Positions 35,902 to 47,008 of a DNA stretch of 64,000 nt are shown one piece after another. The DNA is from Azolla caroliniana (taxonomy: Eukaryota; Polypodiophyta). Positions within the stretch are counted from its first letter, which is position 1. Every line of letters starts with the position of its first letter. A program made the position numbers and the translations under genes. Location of the stretch: contig JBHGNT010000005.1 in assembly GCA_043228905.1 (NCBI GenBank), positions 2,666,001-2,730,000 of the forward strand, in the 5' to 3' direction. Below the pieces are notes generated by a model. The model saw only the letters and a list, made by a program, of their open reading frames with translations. It ran no database searches and was not told where the DNA came from.

Positions 35902-37047
35902 GATGCAGAGCTACTGACGTCTGCGCCATGTCTTGCCAGAGCTTTTCATAATCTCTCTGGATGCCCCTACAATTTTCATGATTTACACATTGCTCCAATT
36001 AGAGAAAACAAACACGGTGAATCGTTAAAAGGTATTCTGGAGATTTTTATGACTTGTTGTTCATGTCTTGGTTTTTTCAAAGTTGATGTAGTGTAAAACT
36101 CATTGGTACATCAGAAGATGCGGGCCACTTCTTCTCTAGACAAAGGGGTTGTTGGCACAAATATAAAAAATCCATGCCCTTTGATAGACATTACTCTGCC
36201 ATGAAAATTTGGGGAAATTCCCTAATGACATAGAATTTGGGCATGGAAGTCCATAATAGAGTGGCACGAATCGATTGGCTTGCAGGATATATATTGAGAT
36301 GAAAATCCATGGTAATGTAGGAGAAAATAAGTTGTTACAAAAAATAAATCCAATCTGCCTCATTAGTGCAAGTTACATAAGACATAATGCATGTTATCCT
36401 AGCACCCATCCTCAAATCACTTCAGTTATTTGTAACTAAGGACAGCCGTACTTGCCTTGACCAGCATTCATAAACATCTTCATGTTCTTTCATCTTGTTT
36501 TGAGTTGTTTTCAATTCTCAATCACAGGTAAAAATCTCTATGGTTTTGCGTGGGTAAAGCATTTTGCCATAATGGTTGGTAATCACCACATTTTTTGTCT
36601 TGGTTTGTAAGTGTTGTAGTCATACGCTATTTTGTTGTTATATGAGTGGTTTTCTTCATCTAACGCTCTTATTGTGTGATACCACTTTCTTCAAAAACCA
36701 TACAAATAATTAACATTGCCAGAAATACCATATTGAAATAACACTGATGATGAAACTGCATCTTGCACAACAAAAAGGCAATCATTAACGAACCCATATG
36801 AGATATATTGTAATCAAGGCAAAAACCTCATCAACACTCTCCTATACATCGCTGGCAAGCTTGATGCAGAGATTACCAAATACTCCCAGCCCAACTAGGC
36901 CACATAAAACAAGATAAATTTGTTTTTTCTTTCTAAATGAGTATTTAGATGTACCCTGCTTAAGGTCAAAATTGAATACAACAAAACAAAATAACAACTT
37001 GAAGCATACAACATCATAGCAGTGGATGGAATTGAGGAAACCATATA
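35902..37047. other. Intergenic, SUV3-like gene promoter side
   Basis: AT-rich, no coding family recognised. It separates the start of the SUV3-like gene from the stop of the p34-like gene. Confidence 0.5.
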
Positions 37048-40000
37048 TTAGTCATCCTCATCAACAAACATTGAAGCCATCCTTAAAGCTAAGCTTGCTG
37101 CCATTTCTCTCCTCTGAAGATCTGACATCATGCGCCCCGTATCCCGCATTCGAGCCATTTCCGACATTAACCCTTCAAAGTCATTGAAAGAATGGTCTTG
37201 GTTTCTCCGCCCATGTTCATACACCCTTTCACGGCCTTCCAAATCTCTATTACGATTCTCACTTACTTGACCTCCGGAATACATTTCGGGAACAGATTCA
37301 TTATCCATTTGAAGATTGTTAATAACTACTGTGTCTTCATACACTCTTTCATGGCCTTCCAAATCTCTATTATGATTATCACTTACTTGGCCTCCGGAAT
37401 ACCTTTCGAGAACAGATTCATTATCCATTTGAAGATTGTTAATAACTACCGTGCCTTCCGATGCTGTCATCAAGTCTTCTTCTTTGACATGTAGAACTGC
37501 ACCCGACACGTCAGGCCGTGTAACATTAGAAGATTCAAGACTCGTCGAAGTAGTAGTAGCATCGTTATCTATTTCATTCGATCTTTCATTTGATAGATTG
37601 TTGCTCACTACTTGCTCTTGAATCTCCACAGACGCACTTTCATAGAAGCTCCAAGGGCCCTCATCATTGTCCCAAAGGTCTATTGAGCCATTTGAGAGGC
37701 GCTCATATTCAATAACAATGGAACCTTCTTCACTACTTTCTTCTGTAAATGTAGATATTAAAATAAATAGATTAGGAATGTGTTGGAGGGAGACGCACAA
37801 TTTGAAAACTTGAGTGAAAGAGAGGAACCTTCAGCATTAGGTGGAGATAGTGTGCCTTCCTCGGATTTTAGAATCATTCCTGGCCACATGTGCACTGAAA
37901 GGGCACCCCAAATTCGGCTCAATCCTTGGGAATCTCCATCAAGTGACATACCTGCCATCACTCATAATAGAAATTGAAGTAAGATACCCTCCATGATATC
38001 TGGACTTTCACATAATTGAACTAGCAAAGTGCTAAAACAAATAAGCAAAAATTGAAGCACAATAAGTCCTAAATCTATTTTGGACTTCAAGAAGCTTCTG
38101 TGTTATAAATGAATGATTAATATATTTTCAGACGTTGCCAAAATGAATTGAAAATAAGGTGCAAAATCTCCAACAAAATATAGAGCTACATACATTGATC
38201 AAAGAGGAGATCAACAGCACAAGCCTCCAGATACTCGATGCCATGTTCCATGCACCATTCTACACGCTGGCTTCTCATATCATCCACAGGGTCTCCATCA
38301 TCTTGTAGCAAACTGCTTCCATCGCTTTGTTGGATACCAAAATCCGAGAATTCAGGATGTGGGTCACTCGATGATTCTCCTCGTTTTCGAAGCCTCCGTC
38401 GGTACTCCGAATGCCCAAAATGTCCGGGTAACCTATCCGCCTTATTTCCCACACAAAGTAATACCTCAGGTTGCGTGAGATCCATCTTCAACACCCACTC
38501 TTGTATTTTCTTAAATGTTGAAGCCTGATACACCATTTATAATTTTTCAAAAGTGGAATGTCGATCATTGAACTCCTTGAATCAAATATGTACACAAACA
38601 TTATTTTTTTTGAGTTTAGTGTATCAACGATAGGGAATGTATGGTTGCCAAAAGTACTCCTAAGTTGTTTCTATAAAACAAATAAAATTAGCCAGAAAAT
38701 ATCCCAAGTTCTTTGAGATTTTACTGGAATGGCTGCAACTTTCCCAAACACACCAAAATATTGTAAACACGTTATGGGTATTTTGGTATTTCGCCCTAAA
38801 ATATATTTTGTTCATGCAACCTTAACTAATAAAAAAGAGCTCCAAATGACCAAATATAGTGTGCACTAAATGTTTGGACAATATAACACTTTTAGGATCA
38901 AAAGAAGAAATAAAACTAAGCCTCTGGTATGTTCTGACATTATACATGTAGGAATGCTTTTTCAAAATTATATTTCCAGCAATGTCAGATTTTTCTATCA
39001 AGATTTCCTTAAATCCATCCAGTATTGCGCAATGACATTATAATAACAATATGTACCAGGTACAATATTTATCAAAGAATGGTATTTTGAAAATTGTTTC
39101 AGATATACCATTACTTGAATGAAATAGGAATTTCCCAAATAAGATATGAATGAACATTAAGTAGAATACTTACATCACTAAGGTCGAAAATGAGAAGGAG
39201 CGCTTGGCAATTAGCAGATTGAATATATTCTTTGACATTTTCATTTGATTCATCATCAGTAAAACTAGCGGTGGATATGCACACATCCACTGTGTAATAC
39301 TTTGTATCAATGGTCCAACTGCCAAAATGAAGAGGTTAGTAAGAAATTCAAATGTTTTCAATAATCACAGATCAAGCAAACAAAACAAATAGTTTACATG
39401 GACATCAAATGAATGATTTAATACCCATGACATAATAGTCCAGAATTAGAGAATGGCAATCCTCTTGACTTTCCCATTGCAAGTAATCCTGTCAGAAACA
39501 GTTGCAAAACCTTCATGGATTTAACGTAAGGAACTTCCAAATGAAATAACGCAACTACTACCTAATCAAACAGAAAGAATGGGACAAATTTTCAGAAGTC
39601 AGAAAGAAATTATTGTACCACACTTTCAAATGAAAAGAAATCACAACATCTTTCACATCATATAGACAATTTACAAATAAGTAAACAATCAACCAGCAAC
39701 AATGATTGCAGAAGAAAAAAAAAACCTTCTCCAAAAGAGCAAAATTGAAAGACTTCGGAACAAATTTCAATTCATATCAAACATATACGAATAAGAACTC
39801 AATTAACCAACCACATGCACATATAAAACTAATACTTCTTCTAAACATTAAAATCAAAAGACTTAGGAACGACATTCACATCATATAGAAAATGTATGAT
39901 ATTAGAAAACACACATAAAAACTAACTCTTCTACTATAGCAAAAAATCAAAACGCCTTACATAAAAACTAAGAGCTATCTTGAGATTAAAAAAATTAAGT

Positions 40001-40421
40001 GAAAGAGTTTAATTAAATAGACCTAGCATAATAGGATGAAAGAAATGAATGTTTTTTTCTTCCAAAAATTTATTTGCAAATGAAAACCATTAAGACGAGA
40101 AAAAAAGAGATAAAAAAACAAACATCTCTTAAGGTATAGGGTAAAGGAGAAAGAACATGAACAAATAATGTCTAATGTTGGTGAAACATGATAAAAGAAA
40201 GAAAGACTTGATAAAAGCATCACGAACACATTTGATATATCCAAAACAGCGTTGAAATTTGAGGAATAAGAAGAAGAATGATTACTTTGAAGAATAGTCC
40301 GTTTTCCAACATTAGGGGGACCGATCAGAAGAATTCTCGACCAATTCTGGCTAAGAGGCGTCAAATCCTCTGCTTCTGCTTCTGCGTCTGCATCTGCATC
40401 CACCGGAATTTGAATACCCAT
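37048..40421 (-). CDS. Alpha/gamma-adaptin-binding protein p34 (AAGAB)-like
   Basis: Six exons join in frame to 497 aa: 40421-40286, 39488-39425, 39318-39174, 38524-38194, 37951-37829, 37742-37048. The plant p34 family has a GTPase-like N-half and a C-terminal helix; the animal counterpart AAGAB is a chaperone for assembly of AP-1 and AP-2 clathrin adaptors. Seen here: a P-loop-like GPPNVGKR (residues 34-41) with Arg where a GTPase has Ser/Thr, HGWTIDTKYYTVDV, LLLIFDLSD, a G4-like LLCVGNKADRLP (NKxD), GALSVHMWPGMILKS, an acidic linker, and the conserved end (FEGLMSEMARMRD, then REMAASLALRMASMF). The acidic linker contains a 40-residue tandem duplication encoded by 37213-37332 and 37333-37452. 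The N-terminal DADADAEAEAE is a short low-complexity run. The 5' leader has GA and TACA repeats. Confidence 0.9.
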
Positions 40422-40484
40422 CCTCGCTTATAATAGCGAATAGAATAGAACCGAACAGAGAGATCTACCAGAGAAGATGAAGGG

Positions 40485-40528
<44 letters not shown>

Positions 40529-40634
40529 TTTCGTCTTCAGTCGTGTGTGTAAGTAAGTAAGTTGTGGCATTATTATTGTTGGCTTCTAAGTTCTGAGGTT
40601 TGAGTGTACATACATACATACATACATACATACA
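40485..40634. repeat. GA and TACA microsatellites in the p34-like gene leader
   Basis: A (GA)n run at about 40485-40526 and (TACA)n at about 40606-40634 lie just upstream of the p34-like ATG, in its probable 5' UTR or promoter. Confidence 0.9.
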
Positions 40635-41034
40635 CTATTTTGGACCATGGCCCTGGCCTTAATACAAAGACCAGAAAACACTTAACATTCGCAAGGTTCC
40701 CAATCTATGTACATTTGGGCATGATATTGTTCTTCCAATCTTACACTAATCACACACGATTCATGGAAAGATTAAGGGAAAGAATGGATTAAGGGTGCCG
40801 CACTTCACCATACTGACCGACCGCCCCTGAGCCATGACCAGGACACGAAAATAAACGAATCCCATTAGTGTCTCCTACCACCAATCATGTTATACCTCAA
40901 GAGTCAACCGATTACAACATCTTTAGATGTCGTCATTATATGACTAAACTCCTTTGGCACTCCGACCATCACATGTCCTAGATCTCGATAGGGTTGTTCC
41001 AAGTCCAAGGAAAACCAATTTTCTACTTATCCTT

Positions 41035-41225
41035 AGCAATGGGCCCGGTTCGGTTTCGGTTCGGTTCGGTTTCTTGGCCTTGAAACCAAACCATTTATTA
41101 ATAAAACAAACCGAACCAAACTGTTTTAAAATTTATGAAGCCATTTAAACCAAACCGTTTAAAGCATAGGAGAAACCAAACCGTTTACGAAAAATTTAAA
41201 ACCAAACCAAACCAAACCATTTTTT
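41035..41225. repeat. GGTTCGG / AACCAAACCG-rich dispersed repeat
   Basis: It begins with three GGTTCGG words, then turns into many AAACCAAACC words of the opposite orientation. A similar block follows the minisatellite at about 41555-41690. Confidence 0.6.
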
Positions 41226-41228
41226 ATT

Positions 41229-41425
41229 GATATTAATCATTATACTTATTATAAATTTGTGTGAGAAAATCATCATAAATTTTGTCATCATACTTATTAT
41301 AAATTTTGTCATCATACTTATTATAAAATTTGTCATCATACTTATCATAATTTTGGTCATCATACTAATCATAAATTTGATCATCATACTAATCATAAAT
41401 TTGATCATCATACTTATCATAATTG
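41229..41425. repeat. 24-bp AT-rich minisatellite
   Basis: About eight tandem copies of a unit close to ATCATACTTATNATAAATTT. Translated, it gives IILIINLI-like peptides on both strands, which are not genes. Confidence 0.9.
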
Positions 41426-41554
41426 ATCATCGTAAATGAAAAAGAGACTCTACATATAATACATATAAAATTTAATAAGTTAAAACAAGAGTTTAAAATT
41501 AAAAGTTGAAAGTTATAGCTTATAGAAAATATTTATGAGTATTTTTTAACCTAT

Positions 41555-41690
41555 AAACCTTTAAACCGAACCACATAAACAAAAACCAATAAGCCGCTAA
41601 GCCAGTCAATTCAAAACCGAACTGAAACCGATTAGTAACATTCGAAACCAAACCAAACTGTTTAGTTATCTTTGAACCTACATTGCACTC
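41555..41690. repeat. AACCGAACC-rich dispersed repeat, right block
   Basis: AAACCGAACC, AAAACCGAACTG and AAACCAAACC words. With the 41035-41225 block it brackets the 24-bp minisatellite, so the whole 41.03-41.69 kb stretch may be one element. Confidence 0.5.
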
Positions 41691-41699
41691 TTGTTGTAA

Positions 41700-42237
41700 C
41701 AAATCAAATTTAGGGAAATTACATTACTCTAATAAAGGGAGGTATTGTAAACATTTTGTAGGCTTCTTTTTTACATAAGTCGAAGCATATGCTTAATTAT
41801 TTTAATTGACTCATTTAGTTCTATAATCGTATCATGTATTATTTAAGGAATTGACCCTTAAGTAGTTTCCTCTTTTTTAAGACCTGTGCCAAAATTTCAC
41901 TGGTCAACTTCAAAAGGTTATCACTAATTATTACATCCATCAGTAAACTTGGAAACACTCGTTGTTGTCATGGTTGAAGCCTAGAAATAATGATGAATCG
42001 GAAAATAAGAAGATAATGAGAAAATAAGAAACATCTAAGATTGACATTGAATCAAAATGGTGTCACCTCACAGTAATGCATATGCATGCATGCCTTTTGG
42101 CGATCATGCATCCGACTATGCGAGGTGACAACATCTTGCAATATTTGTAGTGTATGGCCTAGACAATCTATGAAAAGTTTAAACTTATCATTGAATTTAA
42201 TTTGTTGAAATCCGGCTAATTCTATTAACTAATCAAT
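41700..42237. other. Intergenic, no gene seen
   Basis: AT-rich DNA between the GGTTCGG-type repeats and the LINE insertions; nothing recognised. Confidence 0.5.
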
Positions 42238-42404
42238 AAGAACCCATGTAGAGTCATCATCTTTGTATCACAATAGAGGTGAGATGAAATGTCTTCTCCT
42301 GTTTCCTCTATGTACATTTCTCAAGTAATATACTAAGGTGTATCTTTCTTTTAAAAAAGAAAAAAGAAAAAAGAAAAAAAAGAACCCATGTAGAGTCATC
42401 ATCT
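42238..42404 (+). mobile_element. Very short retroposed LINE-like 3' fragment with 25-bp target-site duplication
   Basis: A 117-bp insert (42263-42379) ends in an A-rich tail (AAAAAAGAAAAAAG repeats). It is bracketed by an exact 25-bp direct repeat at 42238-42262 and 42380-42404 (AAGAACCCATGTAGAGTCAT and on). The last bases before the tail resemble LINE 3' ends elsewhere in the window. The insert is too short to code. Confidence 0.8.
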
Positions 42405-42658
42405 CTTTGTGTTTGAGGTAGATCGACAATAAAATTTAGAGATACTTTTTTTTTTTTTTTCCAAAAGAGAATATACTCCATTAGTTAAAATATACATGAA
42501 CACGATCCCTTTCTCAGGTAGGCCGTGCCAAGATTATCCTAGCCTACATACGAGATCTCACTTATTTATCTTACACTTTTACATATGACTCAAGCCATCC
42601 TTTCAGATACATCACCTACCTTCACTATCCCACTTGCCATGTCTTTCACGCCCCTCGT

Positions 42659-45600
42659 TCAACTAATGGGAGGGGGAAACAACCATCTGGGTACATCATA
42701 CTTCCATAGTATATCCATTCCATTTGCTGCGGCCATCGGTGTCGTACACCATCTTTTCCGAAAATTCAACCTCATTAGGTCTGCAGCATCATTAGTACCA
42801 TTAATCCGCTCATATTGAGCTCTTAGTGTAGTTATGAGTGTGTGCCAAATTAGCTTAATCAATTCAGCTGGAGGGCGTTTGTGTGCGGAAAATACCCTGG
42901 TACACCTTGCTGTCCATATATGCCATATAGTAATGGGGGCAAGCAACATCCAAAGATCTTCAAGTTTTTGATTCTGTACACAAGTTGTAGGTACCCCGTT
43001 GTCAGTGATCAGCCGAACAATGCCATTCTCCCCTCTGTACTTAGCCTTGCATGTGCTATCGTATGTCGCCACATCAACGTCAAGACACATCCAACAAGCA
43101 TGTCCCCAGTTGAGGGTGAACGAACTAGAGGCATGGCAAAGCAAACGAAGTGCCCTTCCCCATACAGCCATTGCATTGCGACATTCCCATAGACAATGGG
43201 AGATGCTTTCTATCTGTCCACATGCAGTACATCTAGGGTCTACATTGGGGCCTTTAGCCCACGTCCCTACCAGCAAGGCTCTATGTGCAATAAGCCATAA
43301 ACACATCATTATCTTGCGGTCATATTTGTCATGCCATATCATTTTCCAGAATTTATCTAGTCTCCTTTCACTTATGCCCTCCTGCATCCAAAATTTCCTT
43401 GTCGCAACCTTGTCATGTTTTTGTTCTAGAAGAATTTGCCTCCCAATCTTCGTGTTATACCTGAAAAATTGAACCAGCTTTTCCCCATCAGTTTGTCCTT
43501 GAGTTCTCCAAAAATACCTGGTTGGGTCCCATGATAATTGATCCAAATGCCCTTCTATAGGCCAACACACTGTCGCCGGTGTGATCTCCCTTGGCTTAGG
43601 GTCAATAATCATATTCTTGCCAGTTTTTACGATCAGCCTAATCGGCTTTTCTCTTTGAAAGACTGGTTGCTTACCTCTTGCCCTTCCGTGCTCTAGTTTG
43701 TAGTAGCATACCTCGTTCGATTCTACTTTCATTCCCTTAATGCCAATTAAACAGTTTTCAGCATCTATAAGACCTGTCCACGCAATTTCAGAGGTTGTTA
43801 CTTCTTCCTCTTCCAAGGTATTCTTGTAGCATGCAATGGCATCTATAATTCTCTTGAGCATGCCTTTACCCCTGCTTATTCTCCATATTCTAGCCTTTTG
43901 AGTGCCCACCTCATTGGACAAAAACCTCTCCCATTCCACTAATGCATTCCCTTGGGCATTGATTAACTCAGCCCATTTGAAACCTGTTTTTTGGCCTATC
44001 ATCAGCCCATCCACATCTCTAATCGATGGGTTCCACACAATTGGCATGTATATCCGCGCATATGCATCATTTCTCCACCTACATATGATCCCCTTTCTGA
44101 TTTCTTGCCATGCTTTCATAATTCCGATAGCACAAAGACTCTGCATACTTCCCCAATATTTGGGCCTCATTTCTGGCACAAAGCCCCAAAATGGGCTGCT
44201 AGGCCAACATCCACCTTGTCTTGGCAGCCACATCTTCCATCTACGCCGCCATAGAACTTTCCAAGGTGCCTCAGGAGGTTGTAGGCTCCGGACCACTAGT
44301 TTGCCTAGCAAGGCCTTCGTTTGCATCACGGGATCTATCAATCCCACCCCCCCTTCACTTTTCCTTTTTATAAGTGTGGTCCAAGCAATCTTTGCAACGG
44401 CTTGTTTTTCCTTTGTGCCCCCCCATAAGAAATTTCTAATGATCTTTTTTAACAATTTCATCGACTTGGGCACGATTATCCAGCATGCAGCAGTGTGCCA
44501 TATAGTGGCCATTAGAATCTGATTTGCAATCACAATCTTTCTCGCAAAGGATAGTTTTCTTGCATTCCACCATATTAGCTTCATTTTTATTTTATCCACT
44601 AGTAGATTGTAGTGTTCTGCCCGATCAATGTCCATACCAATTTTGAAGCCCAAGTATCTAGTAGCTTCTCCTTTCCTCAACCATCTAAAATTGGGGTCGG
44701 GGACCCAGTTTAACATGGGTTTATTGCTGATCCAAATGCCCACAGATTTATTCCAATTTATTTTAGCATCGGATCCCCTACAAAACTCATCAATTGCATT
44801 TTGCAATCTGCCCAAGTTGTGTGCATCACCTTTGACATAGGTCATTGTGTCATTAGCATATGTCGTATCAAGCACCATAACTTCAACATCGGGTAAGGTA
44901 AGGCATTGTATTTGCCAAGATCTATCAGCCATTTGATAATGCAAAGCTTCTGCTGCAATTATGTATAAATACGGGGCTAATGGGCATCCTTGGCGTACCG
45001 AACGTAGCATCTTAAAGCTCTTCCCCATACTTCCAGCCATTAACACTTGGCTGGATGCACCTCTGTAGAAGGCACCCATTCCACGGATCCATTGTTGTTC
45101 AAAACCTAGGGCTGCCATCACTACTTCTAGGAAGTCCCATGAAATCCTGTCATATGCTTTTTCGAAGTCAAGTAGCATTACTGCTAGGTCCACTTCTTGC
45201 TCCTCAGCCCATGCTGAGTATTCCCAGAATGTTATCACATTGTCCACAATACTCCGGTTTTCCAAGAAACCAGTTTGCGTTGTATGTATAATGTCCCCAA
45301 GTACCATTTTCAATCTCTTACTTACGACTTTGGCCATTATCTTATATGCATTGGTGAGGATCGTCAGTGGTCGCCAATTATCAAGCGTTGCTAGGTCTTT
45401 ACCAGCCTTGGGTATTAAATAAATCATGCCTCTACACATTGTTGTGGGCATTAGTCCTTCTACCATAATGTGTTGCATCCCTGCCAGCATGTCATCCTTA
45501 ATTAGATCCCAATACTGGATGTAAAAGTATAGAGGAAGTCCATCAATTCCTGCACAGCTTTGTTTGTTCATATCCCCAATAGCATCCCACAATTCATGCA

Positions 45601-47008
45601 TACCTATAGGGGTATTTAGTTGGTCCATCATTTGAGCCGTAACTTTCCTTGGTATCCTCTTTATTATATTTCTAAAGGCAACCTGATGAATCAGATCCTT
45701 ATTGCATACATTTAGTAGTTGAGTATAATAGCTTGTGGCTATTTCAAGCATTTCCTCTTTGCACGATGTCATTGTGCCATCTGTCTTTTTTAAGCATGAA
45801 GGTTGAAACCTAGATCCTTTGCATTTAACACCTTTAAAAAAACCTTTAGTAACCCGATCTCCTACCCTCATCCAGCTTGCTACCCTACTTCGATAGGCAT
45901 AGGTACTCCTAAGTTTTTGGTACCTCTCTAATTTGCTTTTGGCCTCCTCAAGTTGCGCCTCAATCCATACATTATGTGGGTATAATTCTCTTAGTCGTTG
46001 CATAGAAGCAAGTGACCATTGCATTCTCTGCATTTTCTCTCTTATCTCTTTTCTAATTTCAATCGCTTTTTGTTGAAAAAACCCTGCACATGCCTCAAGT
46101 TTCCCAGCCAGCCTATGAGCAGGGTCAAGGTACCTCCATCTGATATTATACCATATTTTCCGTATATCATCGGTCCATTTAGTATCCATAACCAATTCCT
46201 TACACACCTTCACATTATGTGGCTTGCAGCGATTGTTTTCTTGTATGTGTAACAGAACTGGGGCATGATCAGAGAACATTGTACCCGGGCAAATAATGCA
46301 TCTACCTTTCCTATCCATGAGACGAGGGTCCAAATACCATCTGTCCAGCCTAGACATCGTCCTCCCGTGCACACTTCCTCCTACTCTAGAGTAGCGAAGA
46401 GATTTTTCTTTTTGCATTTGAAAGTTAGGGGCATTCCAACAATCTATCACATTATATGCTAAACAAAACTTATCCCATGCATTCTTCTCTGCCCCCTGTA
46501 CCATTCCATTTGCATTGCCTCTTCTATCTTCAGGATGCTCCACCATATTAAAGTCTCCTCCAATGATCCACAACTCAGCATCTTGTTTCTTGGCCACTAG
46601 TTGCAACCAGAATTCTTGTCTTTCAGCAGCTGAATTTGGGGCATAAATGTTCAGTATGCCCAAGTGCCCACAACTGTGTTTTATCCTTATGTAGACCGCA
46701 CGACCCTCTATTAAACTACCCCTGCCTGTACAGTCAGTAGTAAACTTAGCTTTCATAGCTATAAGTACTCCCCCCTGAATCTGCCTATCTCCCGTAGCTG
46801 CTGACCATGTATTGGTCCAGTTTCCGGGGCAAATGCTTCCTATTTTATCGATCTTGTCCCCATCTAGATGGTGCTCCTGCACCAAGATAATATCAGGCAA
46901 CACTGCCTCATTGCATCGCTGAATTTCAGCAGCCAACACATTCTTTTTCATCTGGAATTGGGTGCCACCAATTCCTTGTATATTCCAAGTTAGCAAACTG
47001 AGATTCAT
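42659..47008 (-). CDS. LINE ORF2: endonuclease, reverse transcriptase, zf-RVT
   Basis: 1449 aa. The N-terminal APE-type endonuclease shows TWNIQG (7-12), QEHHL (E45), GGDFN (150-154), SRLDR (219-223) and SDHAP (246-250), all the residues expected for target nicking. In the reverse transcriptase, motif A is LLDFEKAYD (D614), motif B RQGCPLAP (672 on), and motif C TTYANDTMTY. Here N719 (codon AAT at 44854-44852) replaces the first aspartate of YADD; D720 is kept. The C-terminus has a Cys/His zf-RVT block (CTACGQIESISHCLWEC) and ends PRWLFPPP. The ATG overlaps the ORF1 stop as ATGA. The protein is of normal length for plant L1 ORF2. The motif C change should abolish DNA synthesis, so mobility would need another copy's enzyme. 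Confidence 0.95.
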   Translation of the reverse strand: MNLSLLTWNIQGIGGTQFQMKKNVLAAEIQRCNEAVLPDIILVQEHHLDGDKIDKIGSICPGNWTNTWSAATGDRQIQGGVLIAMKAKFTTDCTGRGSLIEGRAVYIRIKHSCGHLGILNIYAPNSAAERQEFWLQLVAKKQDAELWIIGGDFNMVEHPEDRRGNANGMVQGAEKNAWDKFCLAYNVIDCWNAPNFQMQKEKSLRYSRVGGSVHGRTMSRLDRWYLDPRLMDRKGRCIICPGTMFSDHAPVLLHIQENNRCKPHNVKVCKELVMDTKWTDDIRKIWYNIRWRYLDPAHRLAGKLEACAGFFQQKAIEIRKEIREKMQRMQWSLASMQRLRELYPHNVWIEAQLEEAKSKLERYQKLRSTYAYRSRVASWMRVGDRVTKGFFKGVKCKGSRFQPSCLKKTDGTMTSCKEEMLEIATSYYTQLLNVCNKDLIHQVAFRNIIKRIPRKVTAQMMDQLNTPIGMHELWDAIGDMNKQSCAGIDGLPLYFYIQYWDLIKDDMLAGMQHIMVEGLMPTTMCRGMIYLIPKAGKDLATLDNWRPLTILTNAYKIMAKVVSKRLKMVLGDIIHTTQTGFLENRSIVDNVITFWEYSAWAEEQEVDLAVMLLDFEKAYDRISWDFLEVVMAALGFEQQWIRGMGAFYRGASSQVLMAGSMGKSFKMLRSVRQGCPLAPYLYIIAAEALHYQMADRSWQIQCLTLPDVEVMVLDTTYANDTMTYVKGDAHNLGRLQNAIDEFCRGSDAKINWNKSVGIWISNKPMLNWVPDPNFRWLRKGEATRYLGFKIGMDIDRAEHYNLLVDKIKMKLIWWNARKLSFARKIVIANQILMATIWHTAACWIIVPKSMKLLKKIIRNFLWGGTKEKQAVAKIAWTTLIKRKSEGGVGLIDPVMQTKALLGKLVVRSLQPPEAPWKVLWRRRWKMWLPRQGGCWPSSPFWGFVPEMRPKYWGSMQSLCAIGIMKAWQEIRKGIICRWRNDAYARIYMPIVWNPSIRDVDGLMIGQKTGFKWAELINAQGNALVEWERFLSNEVGTQKARIWRISRGKGMLKRIIDAIACYKNTLEEEEVTTSEIAWTGLIDAENCLIGIKGMKVESNEVCYYKLEHGRARGKQPVFQREKPIRLIVKTGKNMIIDPKPREITPATVCWPIEGHLDQLSWDPTRYFWRTQGQTDGEKLVQFFRYNTKIGRQILLEQKHDKVATRKFWMQEGISERRLDKFWKMIWHDKYDRKIMMCLWLIAHRALLVGTWAKGPNVDPRCTACGQIESISHCLWECRNAMAVWGRALRLLCHASSSFTLNWGHACWMCLDVDVATYDSTCKAKYRGENGIVRLITDNGVPTTCVQNQKLEDLWMLLAPITIWHIWTARCTRVFSAHKRPPAELIKLIWHTLITTLRAQYERINGTNDAADLMRLNFRKRWCTTPMAAANGMDILWKYDVPRWLFPPPIS

